The position numbers were made by a program, and so were the translations under genes. A stretch of 64,000 nt of DNA from Petunia secreta (taxonomy: Eukaryota; Streptophyta; Magnoliopsida; Solanales; Solanaceae): positions 27,940,501 through 28,004,500 of the forward strand of contig JARKIP010000065.1 of assembly GCA_029990175.1 (NCBI GenBank), read 5' to 3'. This document shows, piece after piece, positions 35,961 to 47,790 of this stretch. A model generated the notes under the pieces. That model was not told where the DNA came from. It searched no databases and was given only the letters and a program-made list of their open reading frames with translations. Position 1 is the first letter of the stretch. Each line of letters opens with the position of its first letter.

Positions 35961-35965
35961 ACTAC
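35961..35965. repeat. target-site duplication, element C (left)
   Basis: ACTAC; matching copy at 46699-46703. Confidence 0.7.
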
Positions 35966-36418
35966 TGTATTGGACTAGGATCACAAATCGAATTTGGGTT
36001 GTGAATACAAGAAAATCTAAGTATCAAAGTCGAAATATAAACAATAAGTGACGGAAATATATGTAAAAGAACGAGATTTCAATATATGTCAATGAGTACA
36101 AATTTTATCAGAGTTTCTGTATGCATTTCTGAATAATTGCAATATGAAAACTAATGCTATATTGGGCTGATGAACCGCCAGAACCGGGGTGTTCCATCGA
36201 AGTCCAAATACATAACTTCGGTGGTGCAACCTTGCTGCTCGATCGAAGTGAATATGACCGAACCACAGCTTGTGAATCGCCTTCGGTGAGGGCCTCGATG
36301 CTCGACTTCGGTGGTTCTATTGTTTGCTTCAATCTTCACCCTTCGGAATATATGTTCGATCGACTTCGGTTTATGTTACCAAAGTGCCATCTGAGCATGC
36401 CGATTTTTACGCAATACA
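35966..36418 (-). repeat. Element C 3' LTR
   Basis: Plus-strand ends TGTATTGGACTAGG and GCAATACA. It lacks about 100 bases (including the TATA box) that the other LTR retains between aatgctat and gggctgatgaaccgcc. Confidence 0.8.
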
Positions 36419-36438
36419 GATAGTCCCCCCCTCCTCGG
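36419..36438 (-). promoter_or_regulatory. polypurine tract of element C
   Basis: Minus-strand CCGAGGAGGGGGGGACTATC next to the LTR; D has gaggagtggggggactatc at the same place. Confidence 0.85.
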
Positions 36439-36654
36439 TTGAGTGCCAGAGTCACCGAGAAGTGGAATGATTTGCGGGGGACGACGACGTGGCTCATCCC
36501 TATCCAAGGATTTCAAAACGTTGCAAGTCTTTTCGAATTACTGTTCCACATTTCGTGGTGACCGTTCATTAGCCACCGAATGGTCACGCTGATTTGTTTG
36601 CCTTCCCAACTTTCAAAATCATCATTGCTTCTCCACTTGCAGCCATATGTCACC

Positions 36655-36662
36655 TATAAATA
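36655..36662 (+). promoter_or_regulatory. TATA box of the antisense gene in element C
   Basis: TATAAATA, 153 bases upstream of the antisense-gene ATG at 36815. Element D has TATAAAAG at the equivalent place (127 bases upstream). Confidence 0.55.
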
Positions 36663-36814
36663 CCCCATTTGGAGACCTTCTACCATATAGTGATTATACT
36701 GTAAACAGTGAAGAGAGAAAGAAAAACCTCCGTTGCAGACCATTTACTGACCAATTTGATCTTGAGTTGAATCCTTCTCTTTTGCAAGAAAACCATTCCT
36801 TCAAATCTCATACC

Positions 36815-39684
36815 ATGTCTGCTAAAAATTCTGGCCAAGGTTCCAGTGATTCTGGCGAGAGAATTTCATGCTTTGCCGCTGTGATAGCCAGCGGCAATTT
36901 CATCCCCACTGTGCTGGCGCTGCAAGTCATCAAGGCAGACGGTGGTGGGCAAGTGACGTCAGTAGCTAGTGGCTCTAGGCGGCACAAAGCAAGGGCAGGG
37001 CGTGACAAGGCTGAGGTTGACTTCGATGCTGACGTTGGAGGTGATGACCACGATAATGATGGGGATGACGTCGGAGGCGACGATGTCATCAGTGCCAAGG
37101 AGGTAGGTGGCCAAGTGGACGAGACCGAGGCCAGCAAGGAGGTAGGTGGCCAAGTGGGCGAGACCGAGGCCAGCAAAGAGGCAAGTGGCCAAGTGGGCGA
37201 AACCGAGGCCAGCAAAGAAGGGTCCCAGACCAAAGCTGGCACCTCGAAGAAGTCTAGGAAGAAAATTCCTATCGATATGGAAATAGACCCTCGATTAGTC
37301 ATCCCTTCAAACTTTAATAATGATAAAGACCTCAAGGTTCAAACTCATTCTGATTCCCAAAGAGATAAGAAAAGGAACATACCAGTGCATGTCACCCCTA
37401 CTGTGATAACCGAGGACTTGATTGAGACAGTTCGAGCAGATTGTCGTTGGGGAACCGAGGTGGAGATAAGGGTTCCAACCTCGGACGCGGCTGCTTCCAC
37501 TCACATTCCAGGGTATTCTTCGGTTTTCACATGCCCCTAGGTTTTGGTTTACCAGTCTACCCCATAATCGACACATTTTGTCGATCTTACAACTTATGCT
37601 TGGCTCAGTTGGGCCCCGGAGTTTGGAGGGTTGTGCAGGCCCTCGAGTACTTGAGTAGATTAGCTGAGTTGCCCTTCACTTTCCAGCATTTGATCTCCCT
37701 CTATTATCCATATTTCCACAAAGTTGGGTTGTGGCTCTCATACCCTGTGGATCTGACGGCATTTTGAGCAAGAGCGAAGATCATAGTGATCGAGGTTGGA
37801 ATGATCGCTATATGCTCATCCCAACGAGGCTATTATTAGCTGACCCCAGTTTTCCCGAAGAATGGAATGCCCAATGTAAGCATTCTCATCCTTGTTTTGT
37901 CTTTGGTCATATCCACTCGTCCTTACCTATTTTCATGTTTGTGATATGCAGCTAAAAGGGTTCCAGTTAACCCACCGGAGGATTTGCTCGAGTGGGTGAA
38001 CGAGGTGATGAAAAAAAATGAGCATCATTGTCGGCAGTGGATAATCTCAGCTGCCCTGAAGGAAAACCGATGGTCATGCAAAAGGCATGGTGAGCTGTTC
38101 ACGGACGTTCAAAATTCCCTAGTGTTTGTTTTGAATGGTCGCTTCTTAATGTTTTTTTTCCCTTTCCATTTAGGTTTTTCTAACAAAGCTGTTAAGGACG
38201 CCGAAGAAGAGGAAGAGGAAACCAAAGAGAAGGGAGAAAAAGAAGGTTAAGAGAAGAAAGAGAAGAAGAAAAGAAGGAAGGAGACAAAAGTTCTTGACGC
38301 CAACGAAAGCGTTAGCCAGATGGCGAGTTTGGCGAGGCAACTTGTCGAAGATAGGAAATCTAAGGGTTCGCCAGGCCAAGGGACTTCACAAGGTGATGAT
38401 ATCTTTCTGGGTCATTTTATATGTATTCAAACTTCTACTTTATCTCATATTTACGAGATTTCTCCCTTCCCTTCCCCAGGCTCAAAGAGGAAAAGAGCTG
38501 AGTCGAAGAGGGCCACTAAGGTGAAAGGTCCTCGAATTGAGGAGAGTGTTAGCCCCACCTCTGAGGCAGTAGTTGAAAGGCGCCGCGATCTTGTCGACAA
38601 ACCTGATGATGATGAGGTCCCTAGGAAGACCGAGGTAATAAATGTTGAGGAGTCTGACCAAGAAGCCGCCAAGCGGAAAGGAAAACCTAAAGCGAAAGAA
38701 GGCTTGATTAAAAGTATGGTCAAGGTTTCTCGAAGCTCGGCTAAGGCTTCGGACGCTACCCCTCGGGCTTTGGAAATTGCTCCTGAAGCCAATCTATTAG
38801 ATCCCACCAAAGAGGACATCGCGGCCATCGATATTTTGCTCGGGTCCACTGAAGCTCACGCCCTTCGCAATCTTAGCCCTATGAGCTTGATGGGGTTTTC
38901 AGTCGCCTCTGCTCTTCGCATAAGTTTTCCCCACATTCCTGTTCGTGCAACTTACCATTTCCTCGTTCTTGATGCTAAAATTTTGATCTTGCGAAGAGTT
39001 TGGTCCTCACGTTGCAGGCTATTCACTTAGAACGTGACCGAGCTGAGCAAGTTCAAGCGGCAACGGCTGCCTGGGAGAACAAAAGAGAGTGTTTATAGAC
39101 AGGATCGCCGAACTGGAAGCTCGATTTGTTGCTTTGAACGAAGACTTGGGGCACGCTAATGAAGCTACAGCTGAGGCCGAGGCAGACTTACCGGGGTTCG
39201 GGAGTCTGCCGAGGCAAGGGTTCAGGCCTTGGAAGCTGAGCGGCTCGATGCCGAACTGTTCCACGCCAAAGCAGAGGTGTTGGAGGCAGGTGAAAAATAC
39301 CGTCGCAAGTTAGAGGAATACAACGCCAAGGGTATTTGGTTGCAAAACCAGGTAGATCAAGTGCCTGCTCTTCGGGGTAGAGTTTCAAAGCTTCGGGGAA
39401 AAATTGCCTACCTCAATCAACGAGCCGAAGTCAAAGCAACGAGGGCAAAGTTTGAAGAGGCTATTGTTAAGACTAGGCTTGACACGCTCGAACAAGTCAA
39501 AGCTGGGCAGATTGTGCTCGATGAAGAGATAGTCAAAGCTAGGAGCGATGCTGCCGAGGCCCAAAAAATAGTGGATGATCTTCCATCGAGTGAGGGCTCG
39601 GATGATGGTGAATCCGAGGACGATGAGGAAGGCGAGAAGAGCGCCGAAGAGGGTGATGAAGACGCCGAAGAGGGGAACCCTTAG
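36815..39684 (+). pseudogene. Tat antisense gene, gypsy-type transposase-like domain (element C copy)
   Basis: The start at 36815 is chosen because it aligns with the ATG of the D copy (both followed by SSDSGER). An acidic spacer holds three copies of a repeat around GGQVGETEASKE. The conserved domain spans about 37500-37890 (SYNLCLAQLGPGVWRVVQAL, FTFQHLISLYYPYFHKVG, EDHSDRGWNDRYML). Exon-like blocks follow at about 37951-38089, 38175-38392 and 38478-38920, then a coiled-coil end at 39020-39684 finishing in an acidic tail. Exon borders correspond to those of D. Frameshifts near 37530 and 37740 and stops in the last block disable it. The domain resembles the plant 'putative gypsy type transposon' family (Pfam PF04195); its biochemical role is unknown. 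Confidence 0.75.
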
Positions 39685-40419
39685 GGGAAGATAGTTCCCA
39701 ATCTTGACTTCTTCTTCATGCTTGTTTATCCTCTGCATTTTTTGTTTTTGTTTAGGCCTTCGGGCCTTTTGATGTAAAAAACTTTATAGCCTTCGGGCTT
39801 TTCAATGAATGAATGTATGCTTTATCTTCTAAGTGTTAGCTTTGTTTTGCCTCTTGAAAGGTTTTAAACCCAACACTTAAAGTAATTTACTTGCAAGACT
39901 TAATCATATAAAATCGATGTGAACTTAGGACGGCGTCTCGTTCTGTAGTCAATGCATTTAAAGTATAGCTTCGGTATATAAGATCACAGAAATAAAGAGA
40001 TATTGAATAAAGTTTATTTCATTGATGATATAAACGAGCCGCAATCGGCTTTTTACATAAGGCCTAGTCTAAGTAGAACTTAGGCGCAAAAATAAGTCGA
40101 TAACATGCCACTATCGGGCGTAATTACAAATTACTAATCAATTTCCTGGGTGTCAGTCCCCGGTTGCTGAATAGATAGACTTCGATTGGGAGGCTCGGTG
40201 TCGACCTCGATTGCAAAACGCCTTTTACTCCCCCCCAGTGTTCGGGTTTGAATCTTGATGAAGAGCCGAGCACAAGAGATCGTCTTATCCGCTTCCTGAA
40301 AAGGTCAAGCATAATGAAACGAGGAGCAAGTTAGCATATTTCGACCGAAGCCCTAGGAGCTTTTTTGGCTCAAGGCTGTAGGGTAATGTTAAATTATCAA
40401 GGGATGCTTACCTTGATTT
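39685..40419. other. region between antisense gene and pol in element C
   Basis: Non-coding. It contains a purine tract on the minus strand (ACTGGGGGGGAGT within 40221-40238) that is identical in D at 57915-57930. Confidence 0.6.
40221..40238 (-). promoter_or_regulatory. internal purine tract (element C)
   Basis: Minus-strand cactgggggggagtaaaagg lies about 185 bases after the end of pol. Its conservation with D suggests a second plus-strand priming site or another RNA function (inference). Confidence 0.45.
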
Positions 40420-43400
40420 TTAAAGTAGTACCTTTTCAAATTGGAGATGTTCTAATTCAAAGTTTCGGGTTTGCCTTGTAAATCTTCGATCTGATAAGAT
40501 CCCTTTCCAACAATTACTTTAACTCTGTAAGGCCCTACCCAATTTAAAATGAGTTTTTCCCCATTCTTTTCCTTCGTCGACTGATTCGAAGACTTTAGCA
40601 CATAATCGCCTACTTTGAAATCCCTAAGTTTGGCCTTCCTGTTGAGATGTGCCTCTTTTGTGCTGCTAACAGAACCAAAGCCAACTCTCTTTTCTCCTCG
40701 AGCAAATCCAACTCTATGCGCATGGCTTGTTGATTGGCATCTTCGGTGGTGTAAGCGTGCCGAAGGCTTGGTTCGCCCACTTCCACGGTGATAAGTGAAT
40801 CCATGCCATAAGCAAGGGAAAATGGGGTTTCACCGGTGCTGTTTTTCTCCGTTGTTCGTATTGCCCACAACACCCCTGGTAACTTTTCGGACCAAGGATC
40901 TTTTTTTCTCATCAAGTCTCTTCTTTAGATTTTCAATTATTATTCTGTTTGAGGATTCGGCTTGTCCATTAGCACTTGGATAGTAGGAGGTCGACACTAT
41001 TCTTTTTGCTCCCCACTGCTTAAGGAAATCAGTGATAGCTGCCCCCATGAACTGTGGACCATTGTCACAAGTAATATCCTTTGGGACGCCGAACCAATAG
41101 ATGATGTTCTTCCTGATAAAATCAATTACTTCCCTCTGTCTAACCTCGGTGAGAGCTCCTGCTTCCACCCATTTTGTAAAGTAATCGATTAAAACAAGAA
41201 TAAATCGAACACCTCCTTTTCCCTTCAGTAAGGGGCCAATAATATCCATTCCCCACTTCATGAAGGATCATAGTGACACGACTAAATGTAAAGGTTCAGC
41301 TTGCTGATGAATCATTCGGGCGTGGTTTACACTTATCATATTTTTTTACGAAGGCCTTTGCATCTGTGCTGATAGTGGACCAATAGTACCCAGCTCGAAG
41401 TAATTTGCGCACAAAGGATATCCCCCCTGAGTGGTTGCCACACTCGCCGTCGTGTATTTCTGCCATCACATACCTAGCTTCATCTGGACCCAAGCACTTG
41501 GCCATCGGGCTGCTGTACAATCTCCTATATTGCTCCTCCCCCCAATCATTGAGTATGAAGCCGCTTGAGTCCTTAGTTTCTTTGCTTCTTTCTTGTCTTG
41601 GGGAGATTCCCCGAGTCAAAGTAAGTGATAAACTTACTCCGCCGATCCCATTTATGGTTCACCGAGTTGACTTCCAACTTCATTTCCCTCATTTGTGCGG
41701 AAAGCAACCGAACTACTGAGTCAGTCCTCTAGTGCTCTTCGTCTACCGTCGAACCCAAGCTTGCTAAGGCATCGGCTTCGGTATTCTCTACTCGGTACGT
41801 GCTTGATTTGCCATTCTTGAAATTGATCCAAGATTCTTTGTGCTCGGATCAAGAATTGTTGCATTCTGGGCTCATGAGCCATATATTCACCGAGCACTTG
41901 GTTTACCACCAGTTGTGAATCGCACCTTAATTCAACTCTTTCAACCCCCATCTCTTTGGCTAACTCCAAGCAATCTAAGGCCGCTTCGTATTTGGCCTCA
42001 TTGTTTGTCACCTTTTCAAACCGAATTCAGTGCCTGATTTTCTCCCCGGTGGGCGCTTTCAATACTATGCCTAATCCCGAACCCTTAGAATTAGACGCCC
42101 CATCGGTGTAGAGTACTCATAGCCTCGAAGTCGATCCCTTTGACATCGAGTTCTCCTTTTCAGCTTCGGGTAAGATCTCAGCACTAAAACCAGCCACGAA
42201 GTCAGCCAAGACTTGAGATTTAATAGTCGTTCGGGGTTGATAGGTGATGTCATATTCACTTAATTCTACTGCCCATTTAGATAACCTCTCCGACAACTCT
42301 GGTTTATGCAATATATTTCTTAAGGGGAAGGTGGTAACTACTGCTATTGGATGACATTGAAAATAGGGTCGTAGTTTCTGAGCAGTAACAATTAAAGCAA
42401 GTGCTAGTTTTTCCAAATGAGGGTACCTGGTCTCATCGTCGAGGAGTGTCTTGCTCACATAATAGATAGGCTGTTGCTTGCCATCCTCTTCCCGAACGAC
42501 CACAACACTAACTGACACCTCGGATACAGCCAAGTAAACTAGGAGAGTTTCACCATCTTTTGGCTTGGCGAGAAACGACGCGTTGGCCAGATAGCGTTTC
42601 AATTCCCTTAGCGCTTCTTTACACTCCGGTGTCCACTCGAAGTGATTATTCTTGCTCAAGACATAGATGAATTTTTGGCATCGCTATAAAGACCTTGATA
42701 TGAATCTACTCAAGGCAGCGACTCGGCCAGTCAAGCGCTGAACTTCCTTCACCCCGGTTAGCTCCTCGGGGATTTCCTCGATGGCTTTGATCTTGTCTGA
42801 ATTGGCTTCAATTCCCCGTTCGGAGACTATAAATCCCAAAAATTTGCCTGACCCCACACCGAAGGCACACTTTTCAGGATTCAACTTCATGTTGTATTTC
42901 CTCAGAACGGAAAATGCTTCCCTTAAATGGTTTAGGTGATCTTCCATTCGAATAGACTTGATCAGCATATCGTCTATGTAACCTCCATAGACTTTCCAAT
43001 GTATTCTTTGAACATGCGACACACTAGCCTTTGGTATGTCGCCCCAGCGTTCTTCAAACCGAAGGGCATTACCTTATAGAGAAGGTGCCTCGCAGTGATG
43101 AACGAGGTCTTTTCTTCGTCCTTCGGTTCCATGAGAATTTGATTATACCCTGAACAGGCATCTAAGAAGGTTAACAATTTGTTTCCAGCCGTGGAGTCTA
43201 TTAACCTGTCTATCTGTGGCAATGGATAGGAATCTTTGGGGCAAGCTTTGTTTAGATCGATGTAATCTACACACATCCTCCACTTTCCATTCTTTTTTGG
43301 CACAACGACGACATTAGCCAGCCATTCGGGGTACTTAACCTCCCTTATGAAGCCATTCTCTTGTAGCTTCATAGTTTCATCCTCGATTGCTTTCTTTCTG

Positions 43401-43768
43401 ACACCGGCGTGCGGCCTCTTTTTTTGTTTTACTGAGGTAAAATAGGGATCCACATTCAATTTATGGGTCATGATCTCCGGATCGATACCGACCATATCTG
43501 AATGGGACCAAGCAAAGCAATCGTTGTTGGACTTCAAGACTTCGATGATAGCTTTCTTCGACTCTGGGTCCAACTCCGAGCCGACAAACACTTTCATCTC
43601 TTGAAAATCTTTCGATAACGTGAAAGATTCCAACTCTTCTATAGTTCAGTCCTCGGCCTTTCGTTTCCGAGGTTCTTGAATGCACACCGGGATCTTCTCC
43701 ATTTCTCCTCGGGGGCCATCTTGGGAACTTGATTCTCCCTCTTCGTTTGACCCCGGTTGCATTGGTTG
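40420..43768 (-). pseudogene. Tat pol: RT, dual RNase H, integrase (element C copy)
   Basis: Minus-strand fragments follow the D pol order. RT runs 43633-42684 (RMCVDYIDLNKACPKDSY; the catalytic YIDD is near 42976 but one base is missing just before it). The RT-linked RNase H runs 42659-42250 and the second, plant/archaeal-type RNase H runs 42120-41721 (NNEAKYEAALDCLELAKEMG). The integrase zinc region runs 41600-41310 and the integrase core 41261-40830 (GMDIIGPLLKGKG, CDNGPQFMG). The tail extends to about 40420. At least five frame breaks make it inactive. Where D has a TAG before integrase, C has CAA (near 41310). Confidence 0.85.
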
Positions 43769-43771
43769 CTA
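43763..43771 (-). promoter_or_regulatory. candidate stop-readthrough context (element C)
   Basis: Minus-strand TAG CAA CCA after AAAAAA, the same nine bases as in D. It matches the UAG-CAR-YYA readthrough motif. Confidence 0.5.
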
Positions 43772-46053
43772 TTTTTTGGGTCCGGTCGGGACGACACCAC
43801 TCTTCAATGCAACCGAATATCATTCTCTCGCTACTCATTGCTCTCCTTTTATTGAACAAATTCCCTATAGAGTAGGGAATTTGATCACTTGATGAAGAGT
43901 GGATGGAACAGCCTCCATAGAGTGGATCCATGGTCTACCGAGGATAACATTATATGTCATGTCCTCAGGTAGAACTTGAAACAGTATTTCCTTGTAAACT
44001 CCTTCGGCGAATGTATTGAGTGTGATTTCACCCAATCTTCTCGGTGGAGTTGTTGAAGCCAGTCAACACAGTTACCTTAGGGATAACCTCTCCTTCAACC
44101 ACATCTTTTTGATGGCCCCGTAGCTGATTATGTTGACAAAGCTACCTGGGTCAATCAGGACTCGTTTAATATCTGAGACATTTATTCTCAACATGATGAC
44201 CAAGGCGTCGTGATGAGGGAACATCATCCCATCACAATCATCATCATCAAACACAATTTCTTTCTCCGAGCCTCCAACTCGAGTTCTTTTCTCCATAGTG
44301 ATCGACAACTTTGCAAACTTGTTAGCAGCTGCAAAATTCACTCCATTCACCTCTGATCGCCCGGTGATAACATTCATGACTCTTTCAGGGGGTGGTGCCC
44401 GAGGTGGTTGTCCATCACCTCAGTTCTTTATGTAGTTTTCCTTCCCCTTATCAGTGAGGAATTCACCTAACATCCCTTTCTTTAATAAGTGCGCCACCTC
44501 AAGGCACAAAGCTTTGCAGTCCTCGGTGCGGTGACCAGTCTGCATGAAACTCGCAGTGTAGATTTTGATCCCTTTTGTCGGCAGGCGTTCTCATATCCTT
44601 TGGTATTCTCACCCCCGCTGTCCCCTTCACTACATTGACCAATTCCGAGGTGGATATGTTGAAGTTGTAATCAGGGATACGGGGTAACTCCCTATTCTTT
44701 GAGACCAGAGCTGGGCTCGAGGAGTTTTTTTTGTTCGTATTGGGAAAAACCTTTCCACCGAGCCGTTGGCTCACATGCGAATTTCCAAGCAAATTTCCAA
44801 GCCTTTGACTAACAAGCTGTCTCGACGAGGTGTATGGTTCATACCTCCCCTTTTGAGTTTCCTCGCGGCGCCTCGGCACAATATGAGGACTCTGTTCGAT
44901 TCTTGTAGCTGTGATTTCGGCCATTAGTTTTCCACTTGGCTTCCTCTAATCTTATCTTGGTGTATACCTTGTTGTGCAAATCATCCCATTTCAAGTTTTG
45001 ATATTGTTGGAGCTCTTTTCGCAACTCAGCAGCGGCCTCAGAGTTTCGAACATTAATACATTTTTCGAACGCCATGATGGCTAGAGTATCATCCATGGGA
45101 GGCAGTTCCATGCGTTCAGCGTGAAAACACTCGAGTAAGTCTTTGAGTGGCTGGCCTGGCCGTTGTTCAACTTCAAATATATCCTCCTTCCTTTGGAGGA
45201 TTTTCTGTGCTCCGGTATGAGCTTTGACAAATGCGTTAACCAGCTCTTTGAAAGTTGAAATTGATCCCGATGGTAGACGCATGTACCAGCGTAATGCTCC
45301 CTTCTCCTAGGATTCGCCGAATTTTTTTCAAATAAATCGACTCCTTCTCTATCTCCGTTAAGTCGTACTCAACGCCATTGACATGTATTCGGTTACATGC
45401 TCAACAGGGTCAGTGGTCCCATCATACTTTTTCAAGAACAAAATCTTGAAGTGTTTTGGAGTTGGAGCTGGAGCAGCCTCGGGCTTGAACAGAAATTGCC
45501 TATATTGGGCAATATCAAGAGCATCTTGAGTCTTAGTCCCCTCGGGGACGCTTTCGAGTTGATTTTCCACACACGCCCCGATGCGAGCCTCAACTCGAGC
45601 TTCGATCTCCTTGGTTAGCTTTTCAATGTCTATCAAAGAGGTAGTTTCTGCCACGGTGGGGATTGTCTCGAAGTGTGGCGTGGTTCCTGGTAATATTCCT
45701 GATCCCTTAGATGTGGCCCCATTTTGAGGTCCCCCAGGTATCGCGCCCATAGGAACGAATAGCGGGATGTCTCCACTTGAAACCACAGGTGGGAATCCAT
45801 TCGGAGTTGAGCTGTTCCTCGCCACTAACGAGGCACAAAATTAAGCATTAATATTAGCCTGCTCGGCTTGTTTCTCTTGAAGAGCTTTCAGTGTGGAAAA
45901 AACGTAAGCCTGAAAGGCCTCGGTTGTCATCGAAGATGAAGAGTTTGTTGCTGGTGATATTAGCGGTGCATTGGAGTTTTGGTTTGATTGAACGCTAGCC
46001 TGTCCATCGGGAGTTAGCTGAGGTTCAGCGAGATTTCTACTATTGTCAGCCAT
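43772..46053 (-). pseudogene. Tat gag-protease (element C copy)
   Basis: The start MADNS at 46053 aligns with that of D. Gag core fragments lie at 45825-45358 and 45282-44839 (AFVKAHTGAQKILQRKEDIF). A CxxH-GHxxxxC-like knuckle region lies near 44560-44510. The aspartic protease lies at 44377-44072, with VLIDPGSFVNII where D has DPGSS. Several shifts interrupt it. It ends at a TAG (43769-43771) in the same position and context as in D. Confidence 0.8.
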
Positions 46054-46123
46054 CTCGTCAAATAAAAACTGGAATTCGAACGAAAAGAACGTTCAACTTT
46101 GGAACAAAGCATTTATGCTCGTA

Positions 46124-46140
46124 TCCCACAGACGGCACCG
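46124..46140 (-). promoter_or_regulatory. primer binding site of element C
   Basis: Minus-strand CGGTGCCGTCTGTGGGA, 3 bases from the LTR; two differences from the D site. Confidence 0.75.
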
Positions 46141-46143
46141 ATT

Positions 46144-46698
46144 TGTATTGGCCTAAACTGATTTAGGATCACAAATCAAATTTTGGTTGTGAATACAAGC
46201 AAATCTAAGTATCAAAGTCGAAATATAAACAATAAGAGACGGAAATATATGTAAAAGAACGAGATTTCAATATATGCCAATGAGTACAAATTTTGCCAGA
46301 GTTTCTATATGTATTTCTGATTGATTACAATATGAAAATTAATGCTATTTATACATACAAGGGGCCTTGCCCACATTTCCCATGACTGATCATGCCCAAG
46401 CTCACGTTCATCATGCCTATCAGTGGGGTTAGTGGGCTGAAGTAGCGGGCTGATGAACCGCCAGAACCGGGGTGTTCTACCGAAGTCCAAATACATAACT
46501 TCGGTGGTGCAACCTTGATGTTTGATCGAAGTGAATATGACCGAACCACCGCTTGTGACTCGCCTTCGGTGAGGGCCTCGATGCTCGACTTCGGTGGTTC
46601 TATTGTCTGGTTCAATCTTCAACCTTCGGAACATCAGTTCGATCGACTTCGGTTTATGTTACCGAAGTGCTATCCGAGCACGCTGATTTTTACCCAGT
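46144..46698 (-). repeat. Element C 5' LTR
   Basis: Starts TGTATTGGCC on the plus strand. The outer end is eroded (acccagt instead of acgcaataca). A TATA box is on the minus strand at 46346-46353 (TATAAATA). Confidence 0.8.
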
Positions 46699-46703
46699 AC
46701 TAC
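46699..46703. repeat. target-site duplication, element C (right)
   Basis: ACTAC, matching 35961-35965. Confidence 0.7.
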
Positions 46704-47006
46704 TACCACTCAAATTTCACCAAAATATTTATATTCAGTTGGGTTATGGTTCCGTCCATTAAAAAAATCATCAAAAAAGTTGTCCAATATTGTTTCAGTA
46801 AATTGGTAATAACAGCATTACCTTAAATTTTCAACTAATTGTGAGATAATAATAATATATACCAAGACTCTACATTCCTTCTATATTATACCAAAATACA
46901 ACAATCATTCCATAATGTTCATGCCTTCAAAACATCACAAAAAACTATAAGTAATAACAATAATAAAAACCGGGTATTGAGATCAAAAGTCTAAACCAAA
47001 ATTGCT
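46704..47006. other. AT-rich spacer
   Basis: Nothing recognisable between element C and the candidate gene. Confidence 0.5.
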
Positions 47007-47790
47007 TCAGCAAACCCTCCTCCCCACTTTAAGTCTTTTCATTCTCCTAGATGAAACTAAGTTCTTAAACAAGACTTTAAATCCACTGGCATCACTGCTT
47101 CCTCCATCTCTTCGAACCCGAAATATCGATACGTCCCTCCAATCTTCATTGGAAAAACGTAGATCATTAGATTGCTCCAACATCATTTTTCCTTTTTCAA
47201 GAGCTTCCCGTGGCCTTTTGGTATTTCTAGCATTTGGTAATTTTTCTCGAATTAGCAAATCTCCATTTACTGAAAACAAGGAGCTATAGTCATCAAAATC
47301 ATTGCAAAAATCAGCAAGATCACCAAAGATATTACTGTTATTTTTTGCCACAAAAGGGGTAGCATGTGGTGGTTCACATTCTGGTTTGTTTTCATGAACT
47401 AGTATTGGTTGATTCATGAAAATCAGATCATCAGGATCACCATAAATGAATAGGAGAAATCGATTGACGTACTGTAACTCATTGCGGTTCCCATATATGT
47501 CACAAGGTTAGCAAATCCCCATAGTATAGAAGTGGCGTAGGCAAGAGTGATGTAACATGAAAGTATCTGTTCTTTCTTTTTTTTTTTAATCAATTTAGTC
47601 TCAGATTCCCTTCTTTGACTATCATTAACCTGGACAATTAGTTTAACATCTTCAAAGTATTGTAGCATCAATTCCATTTTAACTTGCATTACCCCAGGTA
47701 ATGAAGATGTTACCCGTCTCCTGCTAAATGGTTCCTTCTCTCAAGGTTGTCCCAAATGCCCATCTGTTGCTTCTAATTTCAGCCATGGCT
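47007..47790 (-). pseudogene. candidate host gene or gene remnant, unrecognised
   Basis: Two minus-strand frames, 47689-47423 and 47417-47007, look like one frameshifted protein. The first part has a basic stretch (residues about 35-45, KLIKKKKKEQ) followed by a hydrophobic segment (LSCYITLAYATSILWGFANL) that could be a membrane helix. The second (136 codons) is hydrophilic, with an Asp/Phe-rich part (FGDLADFCNDFDDYSS) and a basic end. A further frame with a stop begins at an ATG near 47790 (MAEIRSNRWAFGTTL). I do not recognise the family. It is not transposon-like and lies in low-copy spacer, so it may be a decayed host gene or a gene with an unseen intron. Confidence 0.35.

Larger units (their letters stand above)
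35966..46698 (-). mobile_element. Element C: old Tat/Ogre-like Ty3/gypsy retrotransposon
   Basis: Relative of element D in inverted orientation: gag-pol on the minus strand (46053 to about 40420), antisense gene on the plus strand (36815-39684), LTRs of 453 and 555 bp, primer site and purine tract, and ACTAC flanks. Numerous frameshifts and a deletion of about 100 bp in one LTR show that it is old and inactive. It is valuable as an independent comparison for features of D. Confidence 0.85.
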
